A stretch of DNA of 64,000 bases, from assembly GCF_029543155.1 (NCBI RefSeq), contig NZ_JARQXA010000002.1, positions 62,001-126,000 on the forward strand. The letters are read 5' to 3'. The stretch comes from Sphingomonas sp. HITSZ_GF (GTDB lineage Bacteria; Pseudomonadota; Alphaproteobacteria; Sphingomonadales; Sphingomonadaceae). Both the position numbers and the translations under genes were made by a program. The notes under the pieces are model-generated. The model was given only the letters and a program-made list of their open reading frames with translations. It was not told the origin of the DNA and did no database searches. This document shows positions 28,584-40,986 of the stretch, piece after piece (the first letter of the stretch is position 1; each line of letters begins with the position of its first letter).

Positions 28584-28996
28584 ATCCCGAGCCGCGGGAT
28601 CTCGATCGCCGGGCAGCGGTCCATCACCACCTGGAGCCCCGCCGCCTCGGCCCGCGCCGCAGCCGCTTCGTTGATCACGCCCAGCTGCATCCACACTGCC
28701 TTGGCCCCCGCGGCGATCGCTTCGTCCACTGCCTCGCCCGCGGCCTGGGGTCGGCGGAAGATGTCGACCAGGTCGATCGGCTCACCGATCTGGCTGAGCT
28801 CGCGGAACACGAATTCGCCGTGGACATGCTCGCCGGTGATCTGCGGATTGACCGGGATCACCCGATAGCCCTGCCGCTGGAGGAACGCCATCACGCCGTA
28901 GCTCGGCCGGTCGGGCCGGTCGGACGCGCCGATCATCGCAATGGTGCGCACGCCTTCGAGCAGCGCCCTGATGTCCTCGTCCCGCGTCAACGGCAT
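28568..28996 (-). CDS. CoA-binding domain protein (YccU-like)
   Basis: 142 residues with a Rossmann-type CoA-binding fold: TIAMIGASDRPDRPSYGVM near the start (glycine-rich loop), YRVIPVNPQITGEHVHG, and DLVDIFRRPQAAGEAVDEAI, ending in the conserved VMDRCPAIE. These small proteins resemble the CoA-binding module of succinyl-CoA synthetases; the role is unknown. AGGA lies before the ATG. It converges with the CadC-like gene, overlapping by 16 bases. Confidence 0.88.
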   Translation of the reverse strand: MPLTRDEDIRALLEGVRTIAMIGASDRPDRPSYGVMAFLQRQGYRVIPVNPQITGEHVHGEFVFRELSQIGEPIDLVDIFRRPQAAGEAVDEAIAAGAKAVWMQLGVINEAAAARAEAAGLQVVMDRCPAIEIPRLGIQPVA

Positions 28997-29013
28997 CGCA
29001 TCCTCCACACTAT

Positions 29014-29041
29014 CGTCATCCCGGCTTTCGCCGGGATGACG
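29014..29041. repeat. Solo hairpin of the type A family
   Basis: CGTCATCCCGG / CCGGGATGACG around CTTTCG: a single unit of the type A repeat, between the CoA-binding gene and the Mrp gene stop (1 to 2 bases apart). It could act as a transcript-end hairpin for the Mrp gene. Confidence 0.8.
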
Positions 29042-29042
29042 G

Positions 29043-29999
29043 CTAGTTCTTGAGCCAGTCGTCCACCTGGCCCGCCAATCCGGCAAACAATTCGGCGGCC
29101 GGGCCGTTCCCCGCCGCGGGCGGCTCGCCGGCGTCCGAGGCGGCGCGGATCGCCATTTCCAGCGGCACCCGGCCAAGGAAGGGAATGCCGAGCCTCGCCG
29201 CCGCGGCCTCGGCCCCGCCCGCGCCGAACGGATCGGAGACTTCGCCGCAATGCGGGCAGGCATAGCCCGACATGTTCTCGATCAGGCCGACCACCGGCAC
29301 GCCCGCCTTGTTGAACAGGTCGATCGCGCGCGTCGCGTCGATCAGCGCCAGGTCCTGCGGGGTGGAGACGATCACCGCGCCCGCCGGCTTGTGCTTCTGG
29401 ATCATGGTGAGCTGGACGTCGCCGGTGCCGGGCGGCAGATCGAGCACCAGCAGCTCGGTCTCGCCCCAATCGGCGTCGACCATCTGGCCGAGCGCGCCGC
29501 CCGCCATCGGACCGCGCCAGGCGATCGCCTGTCCTTCGGCAACGAGCCCGCCCATCGAAAGCATCGGCACGCCGAACCGGGTCTCGACCGGCAGCAGCAC
29601 CTTCTCGCGCGCCTGCGGCTTCACGCCCTCGACGCCGAGCAGCCGCGGCTGCGAGGGGCCATAGATGTCGGCATCGACCAGCCCGACCCTGCGTCCGCGG
29701 CGCTGGAGCGCGATCGCCAGGTTCGCCGCGACGGTGGACTTGCCCACGCCACCCTTGCCGCTCGCCACCGCGATCAGCCGCCGGGTGCGGCGCTCGCTGG
29801 TCATCAGCACGCGCACCTCGTCGACCCCGGGCAGCGCACCCGCGACGCGGCGGATATCGGCCTCCAGCTCGTCGCGCGTCGCCTCGGCCAGGCCGGTCAC
29901 GTCGAGGACGATGCTGGCGCGCGCGCCATCGATGCGGGCAGTGGCGCGGCCGGCGGCGATCGGGGCGAGCGCGGCGCTCAGGGCTTCGGTGTCGGTCAT
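29043..29999 (-). CDS. apbC: Mrp/NBP35-type iron-sulfur cluster carrier ATPase
   Basis: 318 residues. Residues 1-65 are an iron-sulfur-assembly (MIP18/DUF59-like) domain; the deviant Walker A GKGGVGKST is at 81-89; ADWGETELLVLDLPPGTGDV holds the Walker B region; YACPHCGE is the CxxC that holds a bridging 4Fe-4S cluster in the dimer. It delivers clusters to apo-proteins in the cytoplasm. The start at 29999 (MTDTEAL) gives the family length; the longer frame has a spurious extension. Divergent from hflK. Confidence 0.93.
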   Translation of the reverse strand: MTDTEALSAALAPIAAGRATARIDGARASIVLDVTGLAEATRDELEADIRRVAGALPGVDEVRVLMTSERRTRRLIAVASGKGGVGKSTVAANLAIALQRRGRRVGLVDADIYGPSQPRLLGVEGVKPQAREKVLLPVETRFGVPMLSMGGLVAEGQAIAWRGPMAGGALGQMVDADWGETELLVLDLPPGTGDVQLTMIQKHKPAGAVIVSTPQDLALIDATRAIDLFNKAGVPVVGLIENMSGYACPHCGEVSDPFGAGGAEAAAARLGIPFLGRVPLEMAIRAASDAGEPPAAGNGPAAELFAGLAGQVDDWLKN

Positions 30000-30069
30000 T
30001 GCGTGCCAGATAGGCGCACAATCGCCGCGCGCCACTGTAAATCCGCGCGCGCCTGCTTATAAAGGCCAG

Positions 30070-31191
30070 ATGGCAAACCTGATGAGCTGGCTGAGCAAGG
30101 CCGGCAACTGGCAGAACGAGGCTCCGAAGAGCCCATGGGGCTCGGGCAGCGGCGGTGAGGGCGGCGGCTCGGGCGATGGCAAGGGCGGCTCCGGCGGCGG
30201 ATCGGGCAGCGGCCCGCGCAATCCCTGGTCCTTCCCGCCCGAGGGGCGGCGTCCCCGCTCCGGCGGCGGTGGCAACGGCGGCGGCGGTGGCGGCCCGTTC
30301 GACGACATCTTCCGCCGCATGGGCGGCGGCAGCGGCCTGCCGATTCCCCCGGGCGGCGCCAGGCTCTGGAGCCTGGTCGTGGTCGGTCTTCTGCTCGTCT
30401 GGGTGGTGTTCACCAGCTTCCACACGATCGGCACGCGCGAGCGCGGCGTCGTCACCACGCTCGGCCGCTATTCGGCGACGCTCGGCTCGGGCGTGCAGTT
30501 CACCCTGCCCTTCCCGATCCAGTCCGTCGAGATCGTCGACGTCGGCTCGGTCCATACCGAGAAATTCCCCGAGAGCGGCGCCAACCTGATGCTCACCGGC
30601 GATCAGAACATCGTCGACCTCGCCTATTCGGTGAACTGGTACATCTCCGACGCCACCGACTATTCCTTCCAGATCAAGGATCCGAAGGAGACGGTGAAGG
30701 ACACCGCCGAGAGCGCGATGCGCGCGGTGATCGCCACCACCACGCTGACCGAGGCGATCGGCGAGGGCCAGGGGCGCATCTCGTCCGATGTCCAGGCGGC
30801 GATGCAGAAGATCCTCGACGAATATCATTCGGGCATCCGCATCCAGAGCGTCGCGCTGACCAAGGCGAGCGCGCCGGAGCAGGTCGACGACGCCTTCAAG
30901 GCAGTGCAGGCCGCGCAGCAGGGCGCCTCGGCCGCGCGCAACAACGCCAATGGCTATGCCCAGCAGGTGATCGCCGTCGCGCAGGGCGAGGCCGCCGAGT
31001 TCGACAAGATCTACGAGCAGTACAAGGCCGCCCCCGAAGTCACCCGCCGCCGCCTCTATTACGAGACGATGGAGCAGGTGCTCAGCCGCACCAACAAGAC
31101 GATCGTGGAGGCGCCGGGCGTGACTCCCTATCTGCCGCTGCCCGGGGTCCGCCCCGATGCCGGCAAGACCCAGCAGGGAGACCAGAAATGA
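30070..31191 (+). CDS. hflK: FtsH protease modulator HflK
   Basis: 373 residues. The N-terminal cytoplasmic part is Gly/Ser-rich (GSGGEGGGSGDGKGG, then GGGGNGGGGGG) and runs into one membrane helix (LWSLVVVGLLLVWVVFTSF), followed by a periplasmic SPFH/band-7 domain (TRERGVVTTLGRY to the helical tail). HflK and HflC form a cage around FtsH in the inner membrane and restrain its degradation of membrane proteins. The hflC start overlaps its stop by 4 bases; degP follows. The ATG at 30070 is 71 bases from the divergent Mrp gene. Confidence 0.94.
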   Translation: MANLMSWLSKAGNWQNEAPKSPWGSGSGGEGGGSGDGKGGSGGGSGSGPRNPWSFPPEGRRPRSGGGGNGGGGGGPFDDIFRRMGGGSGLPIPPGGARLWSLVVVGLLLVWVVFTSFHTIGTRERGVVTTLGRYSATLGSGVQFTLPFPIQSVEIVDVGSVHTEKFPESGANLMLTGDQNIVDLAYSVNWYISDATDYSFQIKDPKETVKDTAESAMRAVIATTTLTEAIGEGQGRISSDVQAAMQKILDEYHSGIRIQSVALTKASAPEQVDDAFKAVQAAQQGASAARNNANGYAQQVIAVAQGEAAEFDKIYEQYKAAPEVTRRRLYYETMEQVLSRTNKTIVEAPGVTPYLPLPGVRPDAGKTQQGDQK

Positions 31192-32039
31192 CCTGGCTGC
31201 GCAGCCCGATCGGCATCGCCGTGGCATGCATCGTCGCGCTCATCCTGGTGATGAGCACCGTCACCGTGGTCCGCGAGACCGACCAGGTGGTGATCCTGCG
31301 CCTCGAGCAGCCCTATCGCACCGTCAACGCCTACAGGACCGGCGAGCAGTTCGGCCGCACCCAGGCCGGGCCGATCTTCCGCCTGCCGTTCATCGATCGC
31401 GTCGTCCGCGTCGACAAGCGCGTGCTTTCGGTCGACCTGCCCAACGAGCCGGTGCTCTCCACCGATCAGCTCCGCCTGCAGATCGATGCCTATGCGCGCT
31501 TCCGCGTCACCGATCCGCTCAAGATGGTCGTCACCATCGGCACCGAGGACCGGGTGACCGACCAGCTCCAGCCGCTGTTCCGCTCGGCGCTGCGCAACGA
31601 GCTGGGCAAGCGCCCCTCGGCGATCCTGCTCAGCCCTGAGCGTGGCCAGGTGATGGATAACATCCAGAACTCGCTGCAGAAGCTGGCGGCGCAATATGGC
31701 GTGTCGATCGTCGACGTGCGCATCAAGCAGACCGAGCTGCCGACGGGCTCGCCGCTCGACAGCGCGCTCGAGCGGATGCGCACCGCGCGCCTCCAGGAAG
31801 CCAAGACGATCGAGACCCAGGGCAACAAGGACGCGCAGATCATCCGCGCCAATGCCGATGCCCAGGCCGCGCAGATTTATGCCGCGGCGTTCAACAAGGA
31901 TGCGGATTTCTACAATTTCTGGCGGGCGATGCGCTCCTACCGGAACACGTTCCTGACGAACGCGCCGGACAAGGGCGAAACCGCGATCATCCTGTCGCCG
32001 AACAATTCCTATCTGAAGGAATTCATGCAGCAACGATGA
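31188..32039 (+). CDS. hflC: FtsH protease modulator HflC
   Basis: 283 residues: a membrane helix at the very start (IGIAVACIVALILVMSTVTVV), then the SPFH/band-7 domain (DQVVILRLEQPYR, LPFIDRVVRVDKRVL) and an Ala-rich helical end (AKTIETQGNKDAQIIRANA). It partners HflK in the FtsH-regulating complex on the periplasmic side. ATGA overlap with hflK ensures balanced synthesis. Confidence 0.95.
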   Translation: MTWLRSPIGIAVACIVALILVMSTVTVVRETDQVVILRLEQPYRTVNAYRTGEQFGRTQAGPIFRLPFIDRVVRVDKRVLSVDLPNEPVLSTDQLRLQIDAYARFRVTDPLKMVVTIGTEDRVTDQLQPLFRSALRNELGKRPSAILLSPERGQVMDNIQNSLQKLAAQYGVSIVDVRIKQTELPTGSPLDSALERMRTARLQEAKTIETQGNKDAQIIRANADAQAAQIYAAAFNKDADFYNFWRAMRSYRNTFLTNAPDKGETAIILSPNNSYLKEFMQQR

Positions 32040-32133
32040 CGCTGTCGATCCGTTCATATTCAATCGCCGTTCAGCATTTCGGCGCAAAAATCCGTTTCGA
32101 ACGCTTTTCCTTCGTCTGAGAGGACCGACTCAC

Positions 32134-33630
32134 GTGCGTTATGCCTACGCTCTCACTACCGCCCTTCTGCTGAGCGGCGCCGCCGCGACGCTGACGATCC
32201 ACCAGCCTGCCGGCGCCCAGACCGCGCAGAACGAGCCCGGCGCCATCCAGGCGGCGGCGCCCCGCGCCGGTGCGCCGATGAGCTTCGCCGACATGGTCGC
32301 CAAGCTGCAGCCGGCGGTGGTCAACATCTCGACCACCCAGCGCGTGACGATGAACGCCAATCCGTTCGCGGGCACGCCGTTCGAGGCGTTTGGCGGTGGC
32401 AACCAGCCGGTCACCCGCCAGGCCGAATCGCTCGGCTCGGGCTTCATCATCTCGGCCGACGGCTATGTCGTCACCAACAACCATGTGATCTCGGCCGGCG
32501 CCCGCGGCGCCACCGTCGAATCGATCACCGTCACCCTGCCCGACAAGCGCGAGTTCAAGGCCAAGCTGATCGGCAACGACGCCCAGTCGGACCTCGCCGT
32601 GCTCAAGATCGAAGGCGCCAACCTGCCCTTCGTGAAGTTCGGCGATTCGGCCGGCACCCGCGTGGGCGACTGGGTCGTCGCGATCGGCAACCCTTTCGGC
32701 CTGGGCGGCTCGGTGACCGCCGGCATCGTCTCGGCGGTGCACCGCGTCACCGGCCAGGGCGGCGCCTATGACCGCTTCATCCAGACCGATGCCTCGATCA
32801 ACCGCGGCAATTCGGGCGGCCCGATGTTCGATCTCAACGGCAACGTCATCGGCATCAACTCGCAGATCCTGTCGCCCACCGGCGGCAATGTCGGCATCGG
32901 CTTCGCGATCCCCGCGGAAGAGGCCAAGCCGGTGATCGACACGCTGATGAAGGGCGGCAAGATCGCCCGCGGCTATCTCGGCATCGGCATGCAGGACCTG
33001 ACCGACGACATCGCCGACGGCCTGGGCGTGCCCAAGGGCCAGGGCACCGTCGTCGCCCGCGTCGAGCCGGGTCAGCCGGCGGAGAAGGCCGGGATCAAGC
33101 AGGGCGACGTGATCGTCAAGGTCGACGGCAAGGACGTCACCCCCGATCAGACGCTGTCCTATCTGGTCGCCAACGTGAAGCCGGGCACCCGCATTCCGCT
33201 CGAGCTCTACCGCGACGGCAAGCGCCAGACCGTGACCCTCACCGTCGGCACCCGCCCGCCCGAGGAGCAGCTCGCCCAGTTCGATCCGAACGACGAGAAT
33301 TCGACGGCGCCGGGCGCCGATGCCGATACGATGGCCGCCGCCTCGCTCGGCATCCAGGTGACTCCGCTCACCCCGCAGATCGCGCAGAGCGTCGGCGTCA
33401 ATCCGAACACCACCGGCGTGGTCGTGGTCCAGGCCAATCCGGCGAGCGACGCGGCGGGCAAGGGCCTGCAGCGCGGCGACGTGATCACCACGGTGAACCG
33501 TGTCGCGGTCGCCAGCGCCGCCGATGTCGCCAAGCAGGTGGCTGCGGCCAAGGCCGCGGGCAAGACCAGCGTGCTGCTCTGGGTCCAGCGCCGCGCGCTC
33601 GGCCGCTTCGTCTCGGTCGGCATCAACTAA
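32134..33630 (+). CDS. degP: Periplasmic Do-type serine protease (DegP/HtrA)
   Basis: 498 residues. GTG start with GAGAGGA upstream; signal peptide MRYAYALTTALLLSGAAATL. The trypsin-like domain has the catalytic triad H117 (TNNHVI), D153 (SDLAVLK) and S227 (NRGNSGGPM). Two PDZ domains follow (about 290-385 and 410-495). It degrades or refolds misfolded envelope proteins. Located 94 bases after hflC, so the three genes together handle membrane and periplasmic protein quality; whether they share one transcript is not certain. Confidence 0.94.
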   Translation: MRYAYALTTALLLSGAAATLTIHQPAGAQTAQNEPGAIQAAAPRAGAPMSFADMVAKLQPAVVNISTTQRVTMNANPFAGTPFEAFGGGNQPVTRQAESLGSGFIISADGYVVTNNHVISAGARGATVESITVTLPDKREFKAKLIGNDAQSDLAVLKIEGANLPFVKFGDSAGTRVGDWVVAIGNPFGLGGSVTAGIVSAVHRVTGQGGAYDRFIQTDASINRGNSGGPMFDLNGNVIGINSQILSPTGGNVGIGFAIPAEEAKPVIDTLMKGGKIARGYLGIGMQDLTDDIADGLGVPKGQGTVVARVEPGQPAEKAGIKQGDVIVKVDGKDVTPDQTLSYLVANVKPGTRIPLELYRDGKRQTVTLTVGTRPPEEQLAQFDPNDENSTAPGADADTMAAASLGIQVTPLTPQIAQSVGVNPNTTGVVVVQANPASDAAGKGLQRGDVITTVNRVAVASAADVAKQVAAAKAAGKTSVLLWVQRRALGRFVSVGIN

Positions 33631-33702
33631 AACCGGGCCCTTCCGGGCTGACGAATGCCCGTTTCTCCCCTATTCCGGTCCTCCAATCAGTGGAGGTCGG
33701 AC

Positions 33703-35370
<1,668 letters not shown>

Positions 35371-36474
35371 GACCGGCGACGGCGCCAGGAACTCGCGCCA
35401 CAGCATCACCAGCACTGCCATCACGGCGGGGCCGATGAACAGGCCGAGCAGGCCGAGCGTCTCGACCCCGCCCAGGATGCCGATCAGCACCCAGATGAAG
35501 GGCAGCTGAGTCGCGCCGCCGATCATCGCCGGGCGGATGAAGTGATCGGCGACGAAGATGATCGCCGCGCCGACCGCCACCACCACCACGGCACCCACCA
35601 CCGAGCCCTGGATCAGCAGCAGCACCGCAGCGAGCCCGAAGACCACGGGCGCACCGAATGGAATCATCGCCGCGATCGCAGTCACGCCGCCGAGCAGCAG
35701 CGGGTGCGGCACGCCGGCAACCAGATAGATCACTGCCATGATCGCACCGACGGCAAGCCCGACGAGCACCAGCCCGTCGATCGTGCCGCGCACCGATCGG
35801 ATCGCCTGGGTCCCGACCCGCTCGCCCGTGAGCCCGAACAGCTTGAGCACTGCACGGCGCCCCTGCGCCAGCAGCGCGTCGCGGTCGCGCAGCACGAAGA
35901 ACAGGGTCAGCAGGGTGAAGCCGAACACTACCGCCCGGTGCGCAACATTGGCGCCAATCGTCCGCGAATGGGTCAGCCACTCGCTGCCACTCAGCATGCG
36001 GAGCTGCTCCGCGGCGTCCTCGGGCCTGGCGAGATGCGTCTGCCACCAGCTGCGCACCGCATCGGCGCCGAAGGGCAGCCGCGCCACCCATTCGGGCACC
36101 GGCACGCCCTGGGCCTGTGCCTGGCCGATCCAGCTGACGATGTCGTGCGCCTCGCGCAGTGCCTGGGTGACGCCGAAGGCCAGCGGCACCAGCACGATCA
36201 GCGCGGCGAGCAGCGTGATGATCAGCGGGATCACGACCGGGTGGGTGCCGTGCAGCCAGGCGCGCAGCTTCAGATGCAGCGGATCGACCGCGATCGTCAG
36301 CACCACGGCCCACAGCAGCGCGGGCACGAAGCCATGCGCGACCCATAGGCCGACGAGCAGCAGCGCGCCGACCAGCGCAAGGCGTGCCGCGCGCTGCGCG
36401 GTCTCGGTTCCCGTGTTCATGGGCCAAGCGTAGCAGGACGGCCGGGCGCCTCAACTCCCCTGCCGCCACCAATT

Positions 36475-36554
36475 CGTTATCCCGGCGAAAGCCGGGATCT
36501 CAGGCGGAGGCGGGAAAGGAGCCGCACGAGATCCCGACGTTCGTCGGGAAGACG
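36475..36554. repeat. Dispersed palindromic repeat, type A (copy 4) with compensatory changes
   Basis: Left hairpin CGTTATCCCGGCGAAAGCCG; the right stem reads CCCGACGTTCGTCGGG, with G-C changed to A-T on both arms while pairing is kept. It lies between the divergently placed exporter and SRPBCC genes, directly after the SRPBCC stop. Confidence 0.85.
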
Positions 36555-36555
36555 G

Positions 36556-36987
36556 CTATTGCTCCAACCGCGACGCAACGCCTTCCAGCCGGTCGAGGAA
36601 CATGCCCCAGCCATAGCGGGCACCGCCATAATTGGCGGCATTGGTGAAGCCGCTCTGCTCCATCCGCAGCCGCGTGCCACTCGCCACCGGTTCGAGCGTC
36701 AGCGTCACCACGGACTGGAAGCGCGGCATCGATTCCCCCTCGCCGCCGGTATCCCAGCTGTAGGAAAGCTGCCGACCGGGCTCGATCTCGCGCACTTCGC
36801 AGTCGATCCGTCCGCTCCAACCCGGCGCACCGGGGCTCTGCAGCGTGAAGCGGTGGCCGGCCTCCAGCGCAAAGTCGTTGGGCAGCAGCCATTCCGCGAT
36901 CAGGTGCGGCTGGGTGATCGCGCGCCACAGCTTGTCCGGGGCATGCGGGAAGTCGCGCTCCAGGACGAGCGTCCGCGTCTCGGTCAT
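36556..36987 (-). CDS. SRPBCC/AHSA1-domain protein
   Basis: 143 residues of the START-like helix-grip fold: RDFPHAPDKLWRAITQPHLIAEWLLPNDF at the front, a mid-strand REIEPGRQLSYSWDT, and GSGTRLRMEQSGF-like strand (here SGTRLRMEQSGFTN) with the long C-terminal helix GWGMFLDRLEGV. Such proteins bind hydrophobic ligands. Its start overlaps the ArsR-type regulator by 4 bases, a very common pairing in which the regulator controls both genes. Confidence 0.9.
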   Translation of the reverse strand: MTETRTLVLERDFPHAPDKLWRAITQPHLIAEWLLPNDFALEAGHRFTLQSPGAPGWSGRIDCEVREIEPGRQLSYSWDTGGEGESMPRFQSVVTLTLEPVASGTRLRMEQSGFTNAANYGGARYGWGMFLDRLEGVASRLEQ

Positions 36988-37316
36988 TGATCCATTCTCC
37001 TGAGCAGGTCTTCCAGCCGGTCGAAGCTGTCGGCCCACAAGCTCTCGTGCAGCCGCATCCAGTCGAGCAGCGGCGCCAGCCCCTTGGGGTTCGCACGGTA
37101 ATGCGTCTCGCGGCCCTGCGGCCGGTCGAGCACTAGCCCGGCGCCCTTCAGCACCGCGAGATGCTTGGAGACCGCCGGTTGCGAGATCCCAGCCCCGTCG
37201 GTCAGCGCCCGCACGGTCAACTCGCTGCGCGCCAGCCGCTCGAACAGCGCCCGTCGCGTCGGGTCGCCCAGCGCGCGGAACAGTGCATCGGCAATCGAAG
37301 GGGCAATCGGCTCCAT
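36984..37316 (-). CDS. ArsR-family transcriptional repressor
   Basis: 110 residues. Winged helix with FRALGDPTRRALFERLARSELTV, helix-turn-helix GISQPAVSKHLAVLKGAGLV and wing GRETHYRANPKGL. No metal-binding Cys pair is visible, so it probably responds to something other than heavy metal. The ATG at 37316 (MEPIAPS) was chosen because earlier ATGs at 37328 and 37346 overlap or precede an inverted repeat that looks like its operator. Likely autoregulated and controls the coupled SRPBCC gene. Confidence 0.88.
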   Translation of the reverse strand: MEPIAPSIADALFRALGDPTRRALFERLARSELTVRALTDGAGISQPAVSKHLAVLKGAGLVLDRPQGRETHYRANPKGLAPLLDWMRLHESLWADSFDRLEDLLRRMDQ

Positions 37317-37326
37317 GGGCAAATTC

Positions 37327-37342
37327 ATAACCGAATGGTTAT
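37327..37342. promoter_or_regulatory. Candidate ArsR operator ATAACC-N4-GGTTAT
   Basis: Perfect 6-bp inverted repeat at 37327-37332 and 37337-37342 with the spacer GAAT, just upstream of the ArsR gene start. This size and AT-flanked shape fit the operators of SRPBCC-linked ArsR repressors. Confidence 0.6.
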
Positions 37343-37519
37343 TCAATGCAAGCAGCGTGCAGAAAAGGCTGTCCTACAGGGCCCGCAAATGCCACGCTCC
37401 ATCGATGACCAATGCTTTCCTTACCAATCTGGCCACCGCGCACGCCGCATCGCGGGGGGAGACCCTCGCACGCGTAGATGTCGCGACTTTTGTGACTTTC
37501 CGCGCGGAGATTTGAGCCG

Positions 37520-39556
<2,037 letters not shown>

Positions 39557-39653
39557 TCTCCCCTCCCGCTTGCGGGAGGGGTCGGGGGAGAGAACGACAT
39601 GGGTGAGGGTGCTACACGCCCTCCCCTAGCCCCTCCCGCAAGCAGGAGGGGAG
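39557..39653. repeat. Palindromic repeat pair between convergent genes, type D
   Basis: Left hairpin CCCCTCCCGCTTGCGGGAGG (about 39560-39581) and right counterpart CCCCTCCCGCAAGCAGGAGG (about 39630-39650); the two also pair with each other over about 30 bases. It lies between the OPT gene and the GH130 gene, which converge, so it may end both transcripts. Confidence 0.75.
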
Positions 39654-39659
39654 CCGCGG

Positions 39660-40946
39660 TCAGGCCATCTGCGCGAGCATCGAGCTGATCGGCACAAAGG
39701 CGAAGGCAACCGAGCTGTCCGCCACACCGTAGGGGATGAACAGCTTGTCGCCATGCTTGATGGCGCCGCAGGTATAGACGACGTTGGGCACATAGCCCTC
39801 GCGGTCCTGGTCCGCCGCGGCGAGCAGCGGCTCGGCCGAGCGGGCCAGCACCTTGCTGGGGTCGTTCTTGTCGAGCAGCGCGGCGCCGATCGAATATTTG
39901 CGCATCGCGCCGACGCCGTGGGTGAGCATCAGCCAGCCTTCTTCGAGCTCGATCGGCGGGCCGCAATTGCCCATCTGGACCAGTTCCCAGGGGAATTTCG
40001 GCTTGATCAGCAGCTCGCCGCCTTCCCAGGCGGTGATGTCGTCGGAGGCGTGGAGGAAGATGTTCTCGCCGTCCTGCCGGCCGAGCATCATATACTTGCC
40101 GTTCACGGTGCGGGGGAACAGCGCCATGCCCTTGTTGCGGCTCGCGCTGCCCGACATCGGCACCAGGTCGAAGCTGCGCCAGTCGCGGGTGCGCAGCAGC
40201 TCGGACTGGATCACCGAGCCGTTATAGGCGGTGTAGGTGCCGATCCATTCTTCCTGCCCGTCCTCGTGGCGGAAATGGGTGATGCGCAGATCTTCCAGGC
40301 CGTTGGACTGGGCCTTGGTGATCGGGAAGATCACCGTGCCGGACAGCGTGGAGTCGCGGTGGCGATAGACGGTGACCGGCCCCTCGGGCACATGCTCCTC
40401 GTCTTCCTCCCGCGCATCGGCGGCGGTGGCGAAGGGCGGCTCGGGGGCGAGCGTCAGCTCGTTGCTCTCGGTGATGATGCCTTCGCGGAACGCGACCGAC
40501 GAAATATGCCCCTCGCCGACGGCGCGCAGGCTCATCAGGATGCGCAGCGAGCCCGGCGGCATGCCGGTCTGGTCGTAATGCGGCACGGCGCTGGGGTTCA
40601 TCAGTGCCGCGGCGGCATAGCTGTATTCGTGGCAGAAATAGGCACCGATCAGCTGGCGCTTCTCGTCGCCGATCTGGCTGCCGTCGAGCCCGAGCATGCC
40701 CTCGATCTCGTCATAGCGCGTCATGAACACGCGGCGGGTCTGCCAGTGGCGCGCCTCGAAATCCTTGAGCACGATCTCGAGCTGGTTGCGCGCTTCGCCC
40801 GGCGACATCGCCAGCACCTCGCCCACCAGCCGCTCGCTGCGGCTCGGGCCCGATCCGTTGGAGGTCCAGGCAATATGGAACGGCCGCACCACGACACGAG
40901 AAGGATCAGCCTTCAGGCGCAGCGCATGATTGAAGATATCGAGCAT
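39660..40946 (-). CDS. GH130-type glycosidase/phosphorylase
   Basis: 428 residues with the five-bladed beta-propeller pattern of glycoside hydrolase family 130: a helical N-terminal segment, then blades such as GTVIFPITKAQSNGLEDLRITHF, EWIGTYTAYNG, MGNCGPPIELEEGWLMLTHGVG and PNVVYTCGAIKHGDKLFIPYG. GH130 enzymes phosphorolyse or hydrolyse beta-mannosides. Whether this one is a phosphorylase (needs the phosphate-binding Arg and His) or hydrolase I cannot decide. The ATG at 40946 has GGGAG before it. Probably cotranscribed with the upstream glycosyltransferase, 40 bases away. Confidence 0.87.
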   Translation of the reverse strand: MLDIFNHALRLKADPSRVVVRPFHIAWTSNGSGPSRSERLVGEVLAMSPGEARNQLEIVLKDFEARHWQTRRVFMTRYDEIEGMLGLDGSQIGDEKRQLIGAYFCHEYSYAAAALMNPSAVPHYDQTGMPPGSLRILMSLRAVGEGHISSVAFREGIITESNELTLAPEPPFATAADAREEDEEHVPEGPVTVYRHRDSTLSGTVIFPITKAQSNGLEDLRITHFRHEDGQEEWIGTYTAYNGSVIQSELLRTRDWRSFDLVPMSGSASRNKGMALFPRTVNGKYMMLGRQDGENIFLHASDDITAWEGGELLIKPKFPWELVQMGNCGPPIELEEGWLMLTHGVGAMRKYSIGAALLDKNDPSKVLARSAEPLLAAADQDREGYVPNVVYTCGAIKHGDKLFIPYGVADSSVAFAFVPISSMLAQMA

Positions 40947-40986
40947 CCGGCTCCCAGCCATTGTCCCCGCACCGGCGCGAAAATCG

